This document shows, in pieces, positions 1-5,986 of a DNA stretch of 6,878 bases. The stretch spans positions 1-6,878 of the forward strand of contig JAAVDO010000014.1 of the NCBI GenBank assembly GCA_014801735.1. Reading direction: 5' to 3'. The DNA comes from Bacteroides sp. Lineage in GTDB: Bacteria; Bacteroidota; Bacteroidia; Bacteroidales; Muribaculaceae. Each line of letters begins with the position of its first letter. Position 1 is the first letter of the stretch. The translations under genes were made by a program, and so were the position numbers. The notes below the pieces were generated by a model that saw only the letters and a list, made by a program, of their open reading frames with translations, made no database searches and was not told where the DNA came from.

Positions 1-1
1 A

Positions 2-73
2 TACATCGTACTGCAAGGAAGTTCTGATGAGTGGACGAATCCGTATGATGAACGGTCAATCCCGCTTGATTAA
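2..73 (+). CDS. possible 3' end of an unidentified plus-strand gene
   Basis: Frame 2 is open from the window edge and ends at a TAA after about 23 codons; the last residues read TNPYDERSIPLD. The codons look ordinary for Bacteroidota, and the tail is hydrophilic, as many protein ends are. I do not recognise the family, and so short an open stretch can occur by chance. The upstream sequence is outside the window, so neither the start nor the product can be judged. Confidence 0.22.
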   Translation, partial: YIVLQGSSDEWTNPYDERSIPLD

Positions 74-406
74 ATTTTGCAACTATGTGAAGCTATAGTA
101 ATATCTCAGAGCCATGCGGTACTACTCCTTTTGGGTGCAGCAAGTACATATTTTCATTTTTTCTCATAGCCATTTCCCATTTTCATATGTCTGCCGTTCC
201 GTGTCACCCTAAGGGGCTGCGCCGGGCTCTACTTTCATGCCGGTTATAAGCGGAGTTCAAAGTGTGTTCGCTCGTGGCGATGAACGTGCCGTAACGAGAT
301 ATTCTTTGCCTTTCGGCTGAAAAAATCTCCAGACTTCCCGATGGTCAGCTCGTATTTTTTAAGCCGTGAGGCGAACATCCCTTTGTTGCCTCCGCGCGCC
401 ATACCT
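74..406. other. unassigned, probably degenerate sequence
   Basis: No gene here is convincing. The best candidate is a minus-strand 52-codon frame with ATG at 402 and TAA at 246-244. It is rich in Lys, Arg and His (for example ASRLKKYELTIGKSGDFF). I do not recognise it, and it has no promoter-like sequence immediately upstream. A second minus-strand frame of 26 codons (173 to 93) is too short to support. The stretch lies just past the broken gene at 407-617 on the same strand, so it may be further decayed coding sequence from the same former gene set. Confidence 0.3.
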
Positions 407-617
407 TCAACGAGCAAGCAAAACTTCGATCAAATCTTCAACACGCGATGCATAGATGGCGGGATTGGGCTTAAATAAAGTGCCGGCTCCCAATGCAAGA
501 AATCAATCTTGCAGATGTCTATCATTAACACATTCCTTACGTATAAAATCCGCAAGCTGGATCTTGTCAAGTTTAGACAAGAGTAAATCTACATCTTCAA
601 TCTTCTTTTTTTGCCAT
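407..617 (-). pseudogene. broken gene resembling part of SWIM zinc-finger-type proteins
   Basis: The ATG at 617-615 overlaps the TAA of the preceding frame as TAATG, which suggests former translational coupling. From the ATG the frame stops after a few codons. With one A removed from the run of seven A (plus-strand T at 606-612), it reads MAKKKIEDVDLLLSKLDK, QLADFIRKECVND, then a TGA at 505-503. It continues after that stop as FLALGAGTLFKPNPAIYASR and VEDLIE, ending at TGA 409-407. The TGA sits where I would expect an arginine (CGA to TGA). From memory, this segment matches a conserved stretch of SWIM-type zinc-finger proteins. The zinc-binding cysteines themselves are not visible, so the family name is tentative. 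One slip and one nonsense codon make this a pseudogene unless there is a sequencing error. Confidence 0.5.
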
Positions 618-953
618 TATCTTTGGTCTAAATAATAAGTATAAGATACTGGTGGCTTTCTGCCATTACGAATTATGCATCGAAGGTCAAAGAAATTACC
701 TTCCATACGTTGATTGCCGATAAACTCAAGCTTATTGTTACTAAGGAAACGAGCCAATCTCAATTTTTTGCAGGGATAGATATTAGTTGAGATTACTTTG
801 TTTCCGGGATGTTCCGGAACATCAACATAGATGGATTGAATATCATAAGCGGGTTCAATTCCAGCCAAAGCCTGTGAAATCGGTAGTTTTCTTCAGCTCA
901 AGAGTTCTTGACTCATCCGTCTCAATCAATGCCTTTATATCGTAAATTGGCAT
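617..953 (-). pseudogene. AlbA_2 (Schlafen-like) protein remnant with internal deletion
   Basis: The ATG at 953 begins MPIYDIKALIETDESRTLELKKTT, whose ESRTLELK signature is typical of the start of an AlbA_2 domain, a nucleic-acid-binding fold in many bacterial ATP-binding and regulatory proteins. At about 881 the frame changes and continues as ISQALAGIEPAYDI, then YVDVPEHPGNKVI, which resembles the end of the same domain. The central part expected in the family (an AFxN..GG core, perhaps 45-50 residues) is missing, so an internal deletion plus frameshift is the simplest reading. After about 790 the protein no longer looks like AlbA_2; residues such as RNGRKPPVSYTYYLDQR are unrecognised and may come from another gene. 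It lies 100 bases after the DUF262 gene on the same strand with no visible terminator between, so it was probably cotranscribed. It cannot make an intact product. Confidence 0.65.
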
Positions 954-1053
954 TGTTGATTGTTTTAAGAATATCATTTGAGGAAATTTTAAATTTTATA
1001 TGGCCTACAAGTCTACTTAGATCTTTGACAAGAAAGAAATTTCGTGATTCCTA

Positions 1054-2991
1054 TTATAGGAATAAACCGGTTAGTTTCTTGATTCTGGATTTTATAGAAC
1101 CTTCGTTCCTCCTAAATATCGACATAAGTGTTTTAACATCTACCCCAGAATTATATAATTCAACAAGTTTTTTGTCATCATCTTCACTCCACCGTTCGTA
1201 TGCATTGGCATAAATGCTTTTCTGTCGTTGCATATATGAATCAGTGAGATTTTCCTCCGTTGACATTTTTGGATCATTTGAGGTTAGTGAATTCATCTCC
1301 GTTCCAGAACTGTTTATTCCGAAAATTTCTTTTATGTCAGCAATCACACGTTTTTGATTCTCTTCAACAGTTTCTGGCGTCCAAACAGTGGGATAGTTTT
1401 TATAAATCTTTTGCGTATAGGCAAAAGAACCAATATTCTTTTCAAAATACCTTTTCAGCTTCTCTTGGTAATCCAGATTCCCTAATGAGGCATTCTTTCT
1501 TCTTCCGATAAGGCAGAGATTACCTATTCTATTCGTATAAAAACTTCTTTGCTCCTCAGTAAAGTCTTTAACCCATTTGCTATTCAATTTTGGATTTTGT
1601 GGAAGGATATGTTCTATAGAAATAGTACCAAACTCCTTCCACTCCGACTTATCCTTGTATTTATATTCAAGTAACATTAACAAAGCATAAGTATACCTAC
1701 GTCCATATATCTCCGACTGTACGTTTGCCATAAACACCTGTTCATCGAAAGAGTAGAATTTGGTTGACTCGAATACGGCATGGCTATCCACAGAATCTTC
1801 TATAAGATTTATGATACTGTTAAGATTATCAATACGATATGAGGAAGATTTCCCGCATACTGCATCGCCAATATTCTTGCAAGCCACCTTAAGGGTAAAC
1901 TTTAATAGTCCGGTATTGCCAAATTTTCTTCCATACGATAGGACTACCGGTATCCAATCGGTTGATGGCATGGAGTTATTGAGAATTCGAATTAGTGTAC
2001 AGTACTCAGCATCATCATTATCATTTAAATTGATGAGTTTGTTGTAGTCTTCGTACGCCTTAAAAACATAGTTAAAGAATTCCTTCCCTTGTTGTATCTT
2101 GCCCGCATTGAATATCAGTTTGTCATACTCATCGAGAAGATTAGTTTTCTGACGTTTCTTTAGTAGCATTGTTCTGACATACGCAAGGAAACGGTCGAAT
2201 TCATTTCCCATATCTTCCTGCATCTCCTCCCATTCTCGAGCATAGTTATTTCTATCCGTGTCATCACTGATCTTTTCAAGATTTGATGATTTTAGAATGT
2301 CTGCATTACTTAATTTCTGCCCCCGATCATTCATAACGGAAAACAATCGAAATGCATCTTCAAGGGAGTCTGCTGATATATAAATCATGACCACATTATT
2401 GAGAATAAACCCCAGTAATATGTCAAGATCTATTTCTGTATGCTCATCGAAATACTCCTTGAAGCACAAGAATGCATTGCACATCCTTTGAATAGATGTG
2501 GATTCTTTCTTGTCATTAGCTTTTCTTACAATATCAGACCAATATTGAGAAATATTTCCATCCGGCATTATATACTGTTCAATGAAATTCTTGACATTGC
2601 CTCTTATTTCATAGGAAAGTCTGATTCGTTGTGCTATCTTACGTATCTTATTCTCTTTCTGGACGATTAGAGCTTTGCAATTTTCTCTGACCTCATCAGA
2701 GGATCTATTATAGTCTCGAAGAAAAGCAAATAAAAGGAACAAAGTAGTAATCCGTTGTTGTCCATCCAGTAAATCATTGTTCTGCTCTTTATTTTGAATA
2801 ATATAAGAGCCAAGAAAATATTCCTCATTGCCATGTTCCGCATAATTCGACGTAAAATCTTCGAGCATATCATTAACATTGTCGCTTTCCCATACGTAGT
2901 GCCTTTGATATGATGGTACGGTGTACCACTCTTCGAATAACTCCGCTATGGTTTGCTTTCCAAAACCTATTTCTTTATAGCCGGTTTTCAT
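1054..2991 (-). CDS. DUF262-DUF1524 GmrSD-type nuclease with C-terminal HTH-like tail
   Basis: This 645-residue soluble protein has the fused GmrS-GmrD layout known from type IV restriction enzymes and related phage-defence nucleases. The N-terminal DUF262 domain shows VPSYQRHYVW at 25-34, DGQQR at 76-80 (the nucleotide-hydrolysis signature of GmrS) and NDRGQKLSNADILK at 221-234. The C-terminal DUF1524 domain has an HNH-type core: SIEHILPQ at 458-465 with H461, then NRIGNLCLI at 487-495 and NASLGN at 500-505. Known relatives use NTP binding by DUF262 to control DNA cutting by DUF1524, often on modified DNA; the target here cannot be read from sequence. After a polar linker (561-595), residues 597-641 form a compact helix-turn-helix-like unit containing RWSEDDDKKLVELY and NEGSIKSRIKKL. 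The ATG is chosen because DUF262 begins within about 25 residues and a good promoter lies 135 bases upstream. It appears intact. Confidence 0.9.
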   Translation of the reverse strand: MKTGYKEIGFGKQTIAELFEEWYTVPSYQRHYVWESDNVNDMLEDFTSNYAEHGNEEYFLGSYIIQNKEQNNDLLDGQQRITTLFLLFAFLRDYNRSSDEVRENCKALIVQKENKIRKIAQRIRLSYEIRGNVKNFIEQYIMPDGNISQYWSDIVRKANDKKESTSIQRMCNAFLCFKEYFDEHTEIDLDILLGFILNNVVMIYISADSLEDAFRLFSVMNDRGQKLSNADILKSSNLEKISDDTDRNNYAREWEEMQEDMGNEFDRFLAYVRTMLLKKRQKTNLLDEYDKLIFNAGKIQQGKEFFNYVFKAYEDYNKLINLNDNDDAEYCTLIRILNNSMPSTDWIPVVLSYGRKFGNTGLLKFTLKVACKNIGDAVCGKSSSYRIDNLNSIINLIEDSVDSHAVFESTKFYSFDEQVFMANVQSEIYGRRYTYALLMLLEYKYKDKSEWKEFGTISIEHILPQNPKLNSKWVKDFTEEQRSFYTNRIGNLCLIGRRKNASLGNLDYQEKLKRYFEKNIGSFAYTQKIYKNYPTVWTPETVEENQKRVIADIKEIFGINSSGTEMNSLTSNDPKMSTEENLTDSYMQRQKSIYANAYERWSEDDDKKLVELYNSGVDVKTLMSIFRRNEGSIKSRIKKLTGLFL

Positions 2992-3125
2992 TTTACGTTA
3001 TCTAAATTTCGCAAGTTAAAGATTATAGAAATAGTGGCATACAAACGACATGGTTCCTGGCTAATTATAATAAAATAAACAATTATAAGCACCACCAAAA
3101 ACTAACTTATAGCCATTTCGATACA

Positions 3126-3156
3126 CAAAGTTACACCATTTATTTCTGGAATCAAA
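3126..3156 (-). promoter_or_regulatory. Bacteroidota-type promoter for the DUF262 gene
   Basis: On the minus strand, TTTG at 3156-3153 is followed after exactly 19 bases by TAACTTTG at 3133-3126. This matches the Bacteroidota primary sigma-factor consensus (TTTG near -33, TAnnTTTG near -7, spacer about 19-21). Transcription should begin near 3119, leaving a leader of about 125 bases before the ATG at 2991. Confidence 0.7.
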
Positions 3157-3467
3157 ACGGGGGTGTATCAAAAGAATTTTTTAACACTTAAATCTGTCTC
3201 GGCTTTTCAGAAATCAGTGATAATATTCATTGAACATGTTTTAGAATACTAAGGTGAATCATCGGCAATATATCAATACAATTAGCCGTTAGGGAACAGC
3301 ATATAGAACAAACTTCATAAGTCCCTTCATTCCAACCTATGATTCATAATTGAACACCGAAACGGCGAAATGGCCCACATATCTACCCCCTTTTTAGACC
3401 GCAAATCAGACTCTATAAAAGAATAAAAAAATACATATATCGCATAAGCGCACGATTAAAAATTGGT

Positions 3468-3545
3468 TTATCGTAGTATGCATATCTCAAATATGCCAAC
3501 TTATCGTAGTTTACAATGAGGAAATTTGCCGATTTACCGAAGTTT
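3468..3545 (+). repeat. 33-base-phased direct repeats on the AAA_14 promoter
   Basis: TTATCGTAGT occurs at 3468-3477 and again at 3501-3510, and a variant, TTACCGAAGT, sits at 3534-3543. The three starts are exactly 33 bases apart. The first two 33-base units agree at 22 of 33 positions, including a second shared block ending in TGCC. In the third unit only about the first 12 bases are alike. The second unit contains the promoter's -33 TTTG (3525-3528), and the third contains the -7 box. This is the geometry expected of operator sites for a regulator bound to one face of the DNA about every three turns, but it could also be a decaying tandem duplication. Confidence 0.6.
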
Positions 3546-3556
3546 TGTTATCTTTG
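3525..3556 (+). promoter_or_regulatory. Bacteroidota-type promoter for the AAA_14 gene
   Basis: TTTG at 3525-3528, a 20-base spacer, then TATCTTTG at 3549-3556 match the Bacteroidota consensus well. Transcription would start near 3560-3563. This decides the translation start: the in-frame TTG at 3545 lies inside the promoter and cannot be used, so the ATG at 3578 is the likely start, with a leader of about 15-18 bases. Confidence 0.75.
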
Positions 3557-3577
3557 CGCCATAAATACAAGACATCA

Positions 3578-4846
3578 ATGGAGACTTCAGTACTGCTTGA
3601 AATATTACGTGACCAACGAGAAGAGCTTGACTCACTTCGTTCCCAATGCTTTTGCAAACGAAAGGAAGAAGATATGGTTAAACTTGAGAGTAAAAAGGCT
3701 CAGGTAGTAATAGGAGTGCGCCGTAGTGGAAAATCAACATTGTGTTTCAATGTATTGAATAAGGCTCATGTGAAATTTGCTTATGTGAATTTTGACGATG
3801 AGCGTTTAGTTCGTTTGTCAGCTGATGATCTTAACGATGTTTTAAAATGCCTTTACCAGATTTATGGCGATTTCGCTCACCTATTTCTTGACGAGGCACA
3901 GAATGTAGAGGGCTGGCATCTTTTCGTCAATAGATTGCTCCGGCACGGAATGAAGTTGATTATAACCGGCAGCAACGCAAAACTACTCAGTAGCGAGCTT
4001 TCTACATATCTCACCGGACGCTATAATGAAATCGAATTGTTCCCTTTCTCGTTCCGTGAATTTTGCGAAATGGAGAAAGTGGAAACAACGAATCTATCTA
4101 CAAAAACTGACGCCTTACTTCGAAGAGCATTTGACACGTACATGGAAACAGGTGGTTTCCCGGAGATAATCAGTGGTGAAGAAACTGCTGAGGAATATAT
4201 AGACACACTGGTTTCAAATATTCTGGAAAGAGACATCGTGCAGCGTTTTAAGGTAAGATACAAAGATGCCTTTAAGTCACTGTCTCATCATCTTATGAAT
4301 AATGCCCCATGCGAAGTTACATATACAGCTTTGCAGAAGACTTTTAATTTCAAAAATGACAAAACCGTTGAGAATTATGTCGGCTACCTTTATCAGTCCT
4401 ATCTACTGAAACAGTTACGCAAATATTCTACCAAAAGTAGCGAACGGATTCGTAATGCGAAATGCTATCCCATAGATGTATCGCTTATGAACGCCAGAAA
4501 GAATGCATTTGCAAAAGACAATTTTGGGTGGAGGCTTGAATCTCTGGCTTATTTGGCGCTATGCAGAAAATATGGAACCGGCTACGATGTCTATTATCAC
4601 AAAACGGAGTCTTACGAAGTTGATTTCGTAGTCTGTCATCGAGCAACGGTTGTTGAACTTGTACAGGTCTCCTATGACATATCCTCAGAAAAAACTCTCA
4701 ACCGAGAAACTTCTGCTCTGGTGAAAGCCGGGAGATCGCTGAAATGTGACAAATTGACTCTGGTCACAGCCTTTGAGGAGCGCGTGTTGGATGTTCAAGG
4801 ACAAGTCATTGATGTTTGTGCTGCTTACAAATGGCTTCTGATATAA
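3578..4846 (+). CDS. AAA_14 / DUF4143 family ATP-binding protein
   Basis: The 422-residue protein has a P-loop ATPase domain with Walker A GVRRSGKST at 46-54, Walker B HLFLDEAQ at 101-108 (D105, E106) and a sensor-1-like IITGSN at 128-133. The family's LTGRYNEIELFPFSFREF stretch follows at 145-162. Residues about 230-283 look like a winged helix. The C-terminal DUF4143 part (about 285-422) has a nuclease-like fold: LESLAYL at 320-326 and YEVDFVV at 346-352. Where an ExK would complete a PD-(D/E)xK site it reads QVS (363-365), so nuclease activity is doubtful. The length fits the family, and many Bacteroidota carry several such genes. The cellular role is not established. The start is fixed by the promoter at 3525-3556. 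The gene has its own promoter, is divergent from the DUF262 gene and appears intact. Confidence 0.88.
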   Translation: METSVLLEILRDQREELDSLRSQCFCKRKEEDMVKLESKKAQVVIGVRRSGKSTLCFNVLNKAHVKFAYVNFDDERLVRLSADDLNDVLKCLYQIYGDFAHLFLDEAQNVEGWHLFVNRLLRHGMKLIITGSNAKLLSSELSTYLTGRYNEIELFPFSFREFCEMEKVETTNLSTKTDALLRRAFDTYMETGGFPEIISGEETAEEYIDTLVSNILERDIVQRFKVRYKDAFKSLSHHLMNNAPCEVTYTALQKTFNFKNDKTVENYVGYLYQSYLLKQLRKYSTKSSERIRNAKCYPIDVSLMNARKNAFAKDNFGWRLESLAYLALCRKYGTGYDVYYHKTESYEVDFVVCHRATVVELVQVSYDISSEKTLNRETSALVKAGRSLKCDKLTLVTAFEERVLDVQGQVIDVCAAYKWLLI

Positions 4847-5307
4847 CATCATCGCCAGCCTCTACGCTCCCCAATCACGCTTCAACAGCATCGAATAGCA
4901 ATATGCAGAAAGACGAAAAACACCTCAAACGAGTGGAATGGCTCTACCGATGGAGCCGCATAGAGAGGACAGATACCTATGAATATCAGGACTTTGAACG
5001 CTGTATGCTCGATGGTAAGAAAGAGGAACGGGAAGGCATGAAGACCAAAATCTTCAACATGGAGCGTAGCGCCCCGTAGTTCCTCTACTTCCGTCCTGTC
5101 GATGACTGGAAGCCAGAACCGCCGGAGCCACCCAAAGCCGCAGAAACAGAGCAATCAAAGCCAACGGCAGAAACAAAACCGAAGCCTCTGCCACATGAGC
5201 AACGTTCCCGCCTGACACCCGGAGAAGTCCGAGCAATAAAGGATATGCGGGCAAATCCCCATATACCCGAAGCTGCCAAGCCGGAATTACCCGACGGCTA
5301 CGAATAA
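4831..5307 (+). pseudogene. unidentified gene interrupted by an in-frame TAG
   Basis: One reading frame runs from ATG 4831 (or the internal ATG 4903) to TAA 5305-5307, broken only by a TAG at 5077-5079. Before the TAG it reads KDEKHLKRVEWLYRWSRIE, YEYQDFERCMLDGKKEER and IFNMERSAP. After it comes FLYFRPVDDWKPEPPEPP, a Pro/Glu/Lys linker, then RLTPGEVRAIKDMRANP and PELPDGYE. Continuity of composition and style across the TAG indicates one former protein of roughly 130-160 residues, probably with a CAG, GAG or TGG codon at that site. I do not recognise the family; a charged helix, proline-rich linker and short tail would suit an accessory protein of a conjugative element, but that is a guess. 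It is GC-richer than its neighbours and its first bases overlap the end of the AAA_14 gene, so a recombination junction near 4850-4900 is likely. A strong terminator follows after 13 bases. Confidence 0.55.
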
Positions 5308-5320
5308 TCCCTGCTAACTT

Positions 5321-5363
5321 AAAGACAGACACCCCCGACAATCGCTGCCGGGGGCCTGTCTTT
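5321..5363 (+). terminator. Rho-independent terminator, possibly bidirectional
   Basis: AAAGACAG (5321-5328) pairs with CTGTCTTT (5356-5363), and CCCCCG (5332-5337) with CGGGGG (5349-5354), around an 11-base loop; an unpaired ACA faces a single C between the two stems. The GC core, with A residues on the left and T residues on the right, would stop transcription of the gene ending at 5307. It might also stop leftward transcription from the small membrane-protein genes. Confidence 0.8.
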
Positions 5364-5451
5364 GTCTATGTATGATTAGCTGTTTTCTTTTAGAAGTCTT
5401 TTAACGAGTTGTAGTTTTCGAGTACAATCATAGCAATGCAAATGTAACTAT

Positions 5452-5622
5452 CTACGAGTTAAACCAATCGAAAATGAATCGTAAAAGCAACATGAACGGC
5501 ACGGTGATGACTATGGCTATTACATATCGTTTCCAACTCTTCAATTTTTTCGGCAAGAAATGATATGCCATAAGATATATAATTGCAGTCAACACTCCAG
5601 AAATATAGGGATTCCATTCCAT
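5452..5622 (-). CDS. small two-helix membrane protein (56 aa)
   Basis: ATG at 5622 and TAG at 5454-5452 give MEWNPYISGVLTAIIYLMAY at 1-20, a basic loop with PKKLKSWKR at 24-32, then YVIAIVITVPFMLLLRFIF at 33-51 and a short tail. That is two hydrophobic helices joined by a positively charged turn, so both ends probably face away from the cytoplasm. It starts 17 bases after the stop of the 38-residue gene, consistent with one transcript. I do not recognise a family. Small hydrophobic proteins in a row can be immunity proteins, toxins or subunits of membrane complexes; nothing here decides between them. It is too short for most gene callers and is easily missed. Confidence 0.6.
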   Translation of the reverse strand: MEWNPYISGVLTAIIYLMAYHFLPKKLKSWKRYVIAIVITVPFMLLLRFIFDWFNS

Positions 5623-5639
5623 GATCTTTAATTTATTCG

Positions 5640-5756
5640 TCAGGTGTATTTTGCTTCGACCTTACAGTCGTAAAAATAAGAAACATTTACGCGATATACA
5701 ATAATAGCAACCAAAACAACAAATATTAGCGCAAACAATCCGGCACAACCGCGCAT
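5640..5756 (-). CDS. small single-helix membrane protein (38 aa)
   Basis: ATG at 5756 and TGA at 5642-5640 give a 38-residue protein. Residues 5-21 (AGLFALIFVVLVAIIVY) form one strong membrane helix, followed by a polar tail, RVNVSYFYDCKVEAKYT. It begins 23 bases after the stop of the fragment at 5780-5864 and ends 17 bases before the next small membrane gene, so all three look like one operon. No family is recognised. The length makes chance a real possibility. Placement between two other membrane-type frames on the same strand is the main support. Confidence 0.45.
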   Translation of the reverse strand: MRGCAGLFALIFVVLVAIIVYRVNVSYFYDCKVEAKYT

Positions 5757-5779
5757 AAATATTATCGCGGTCGTATTAT

Positions 5780-5864
5780 TTAATCAACAAAGCCGAAAGC
5801 CATTGTCAACAAAAGTATTATTGAAAGACCGATTGAAATCAGCGCAGCATATTTTAATCGTGTA
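5780..5864 (-). pseudogene. 3' fragment of a third small membrane protein, cut by the intron
   Basis: Reading leftward from the intron edge, this frame gives TTRLKYAALISIGLSIILLL, then TMAFGFVD and a TAA at 5782-5780. It is a basic end followed by one hydrophobic helix. No start codon is present; the frame runs directly into the 5' boundary of the group II intron fragment at 5865. It therefore looks like a gene whose 5' part was separated by intron insertion and later lost. The two small membrane genes follow on the same strand within 23 and 17 bases. Confidence 0.45.
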
Positions 5865-5980
5865 GTATGACGGGCATGTCATACATCTGTGGTGAAAGTC
5901 CACGTGGGGCGCGACGAATCCCCGAGCAACTTGCAAGTTTCGAGTGGTGACACTCGGGAGAGAAGAAGCAATAGCGAACC
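5865..5980 (+). mobile_element. group II intron, 5' fragment of domain I
   Basis: The fragment starts with GTATG, near the GTGYG consensus for a group II 5' splice site. Ordered helices follow: GTATGAC/GTCATAC (5865-5871 with 5878-5884), GTGG/CCAC around TGAAAGT, GGGG/CCCC, and CGAGTG/CACTCG (5941-5956) closed by a GTGA loop of GNRA type. The GTGGTGAAAGTCCAC and GCAATAGCGAACC phrases are ones I associate with domain I of bacterial introns. Only about 116 bases remain. The rest of domain I, the reverse transcriptase and domains V-VI are missing, so it cannot splice or move. Its left edge interrupts a small membrane-protein gene; its right edge joins an AlbA_2 gene remnant. Some folded RNA elements can look alike in short stretches, but the series of motifs makes an intron the best call. 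Confidence 0.72.
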
Positions 5981-5986
5981 TTTAGC

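Larger units (their letters stand above)
2992..3577. other. divergent intergenic region with two promoters
   Basis: This AT-rich stretch separates the leftward DUF262 gene from the rightward AAA_14 gene. It contains one Bacteroidota-type promoter for each (3126-3156 minus; 3525-3556 plus) and the 33-base-phased repeats at 3468-3545. Between about 3160 and 3465 I see no open frame of note, no strong hairpin and no RNA gene. The predicted DUF262 leader is about 125 bases, while the AAA_14 leader is only about 15. Confidence 0.7.

Noticed and set aside
21..45. Hammerhead-like CTGATGAG...CGAA string
   Set aside because: Stem II cannot form beyond one pair, GAAA reads GAAT, and the bases lie in an open coding frame.
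93..173. 26-codon minus-strand frame (MAMRKNENMYLL...)
   Set aside because: Too short, with no promoter, no recognised family and no clear neighbour.
908..1213. Plus-strand 101-codon frame over the 3' end of the DUF262 gene
   Set aside because: It is antisense to well-supported coding sequence; the composition is that of a shadow frame.
4882..5341. Several minus-strand frames of 60-95 codons
   Set aside because: They are antisense to the GC-rich interrupted gene; GC-rich sequence leaves such frames open by chance.
5376..5439. Short minus-strand frames such as MIVLENYNSLKDF
   Set aside because: They are 13-20 codons long, unsupported and close to the terminator.
5865..5980. A complete, mobile group II intron
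   Set aside because: No reverse transcriptase and no domain V are present in the window on either side.
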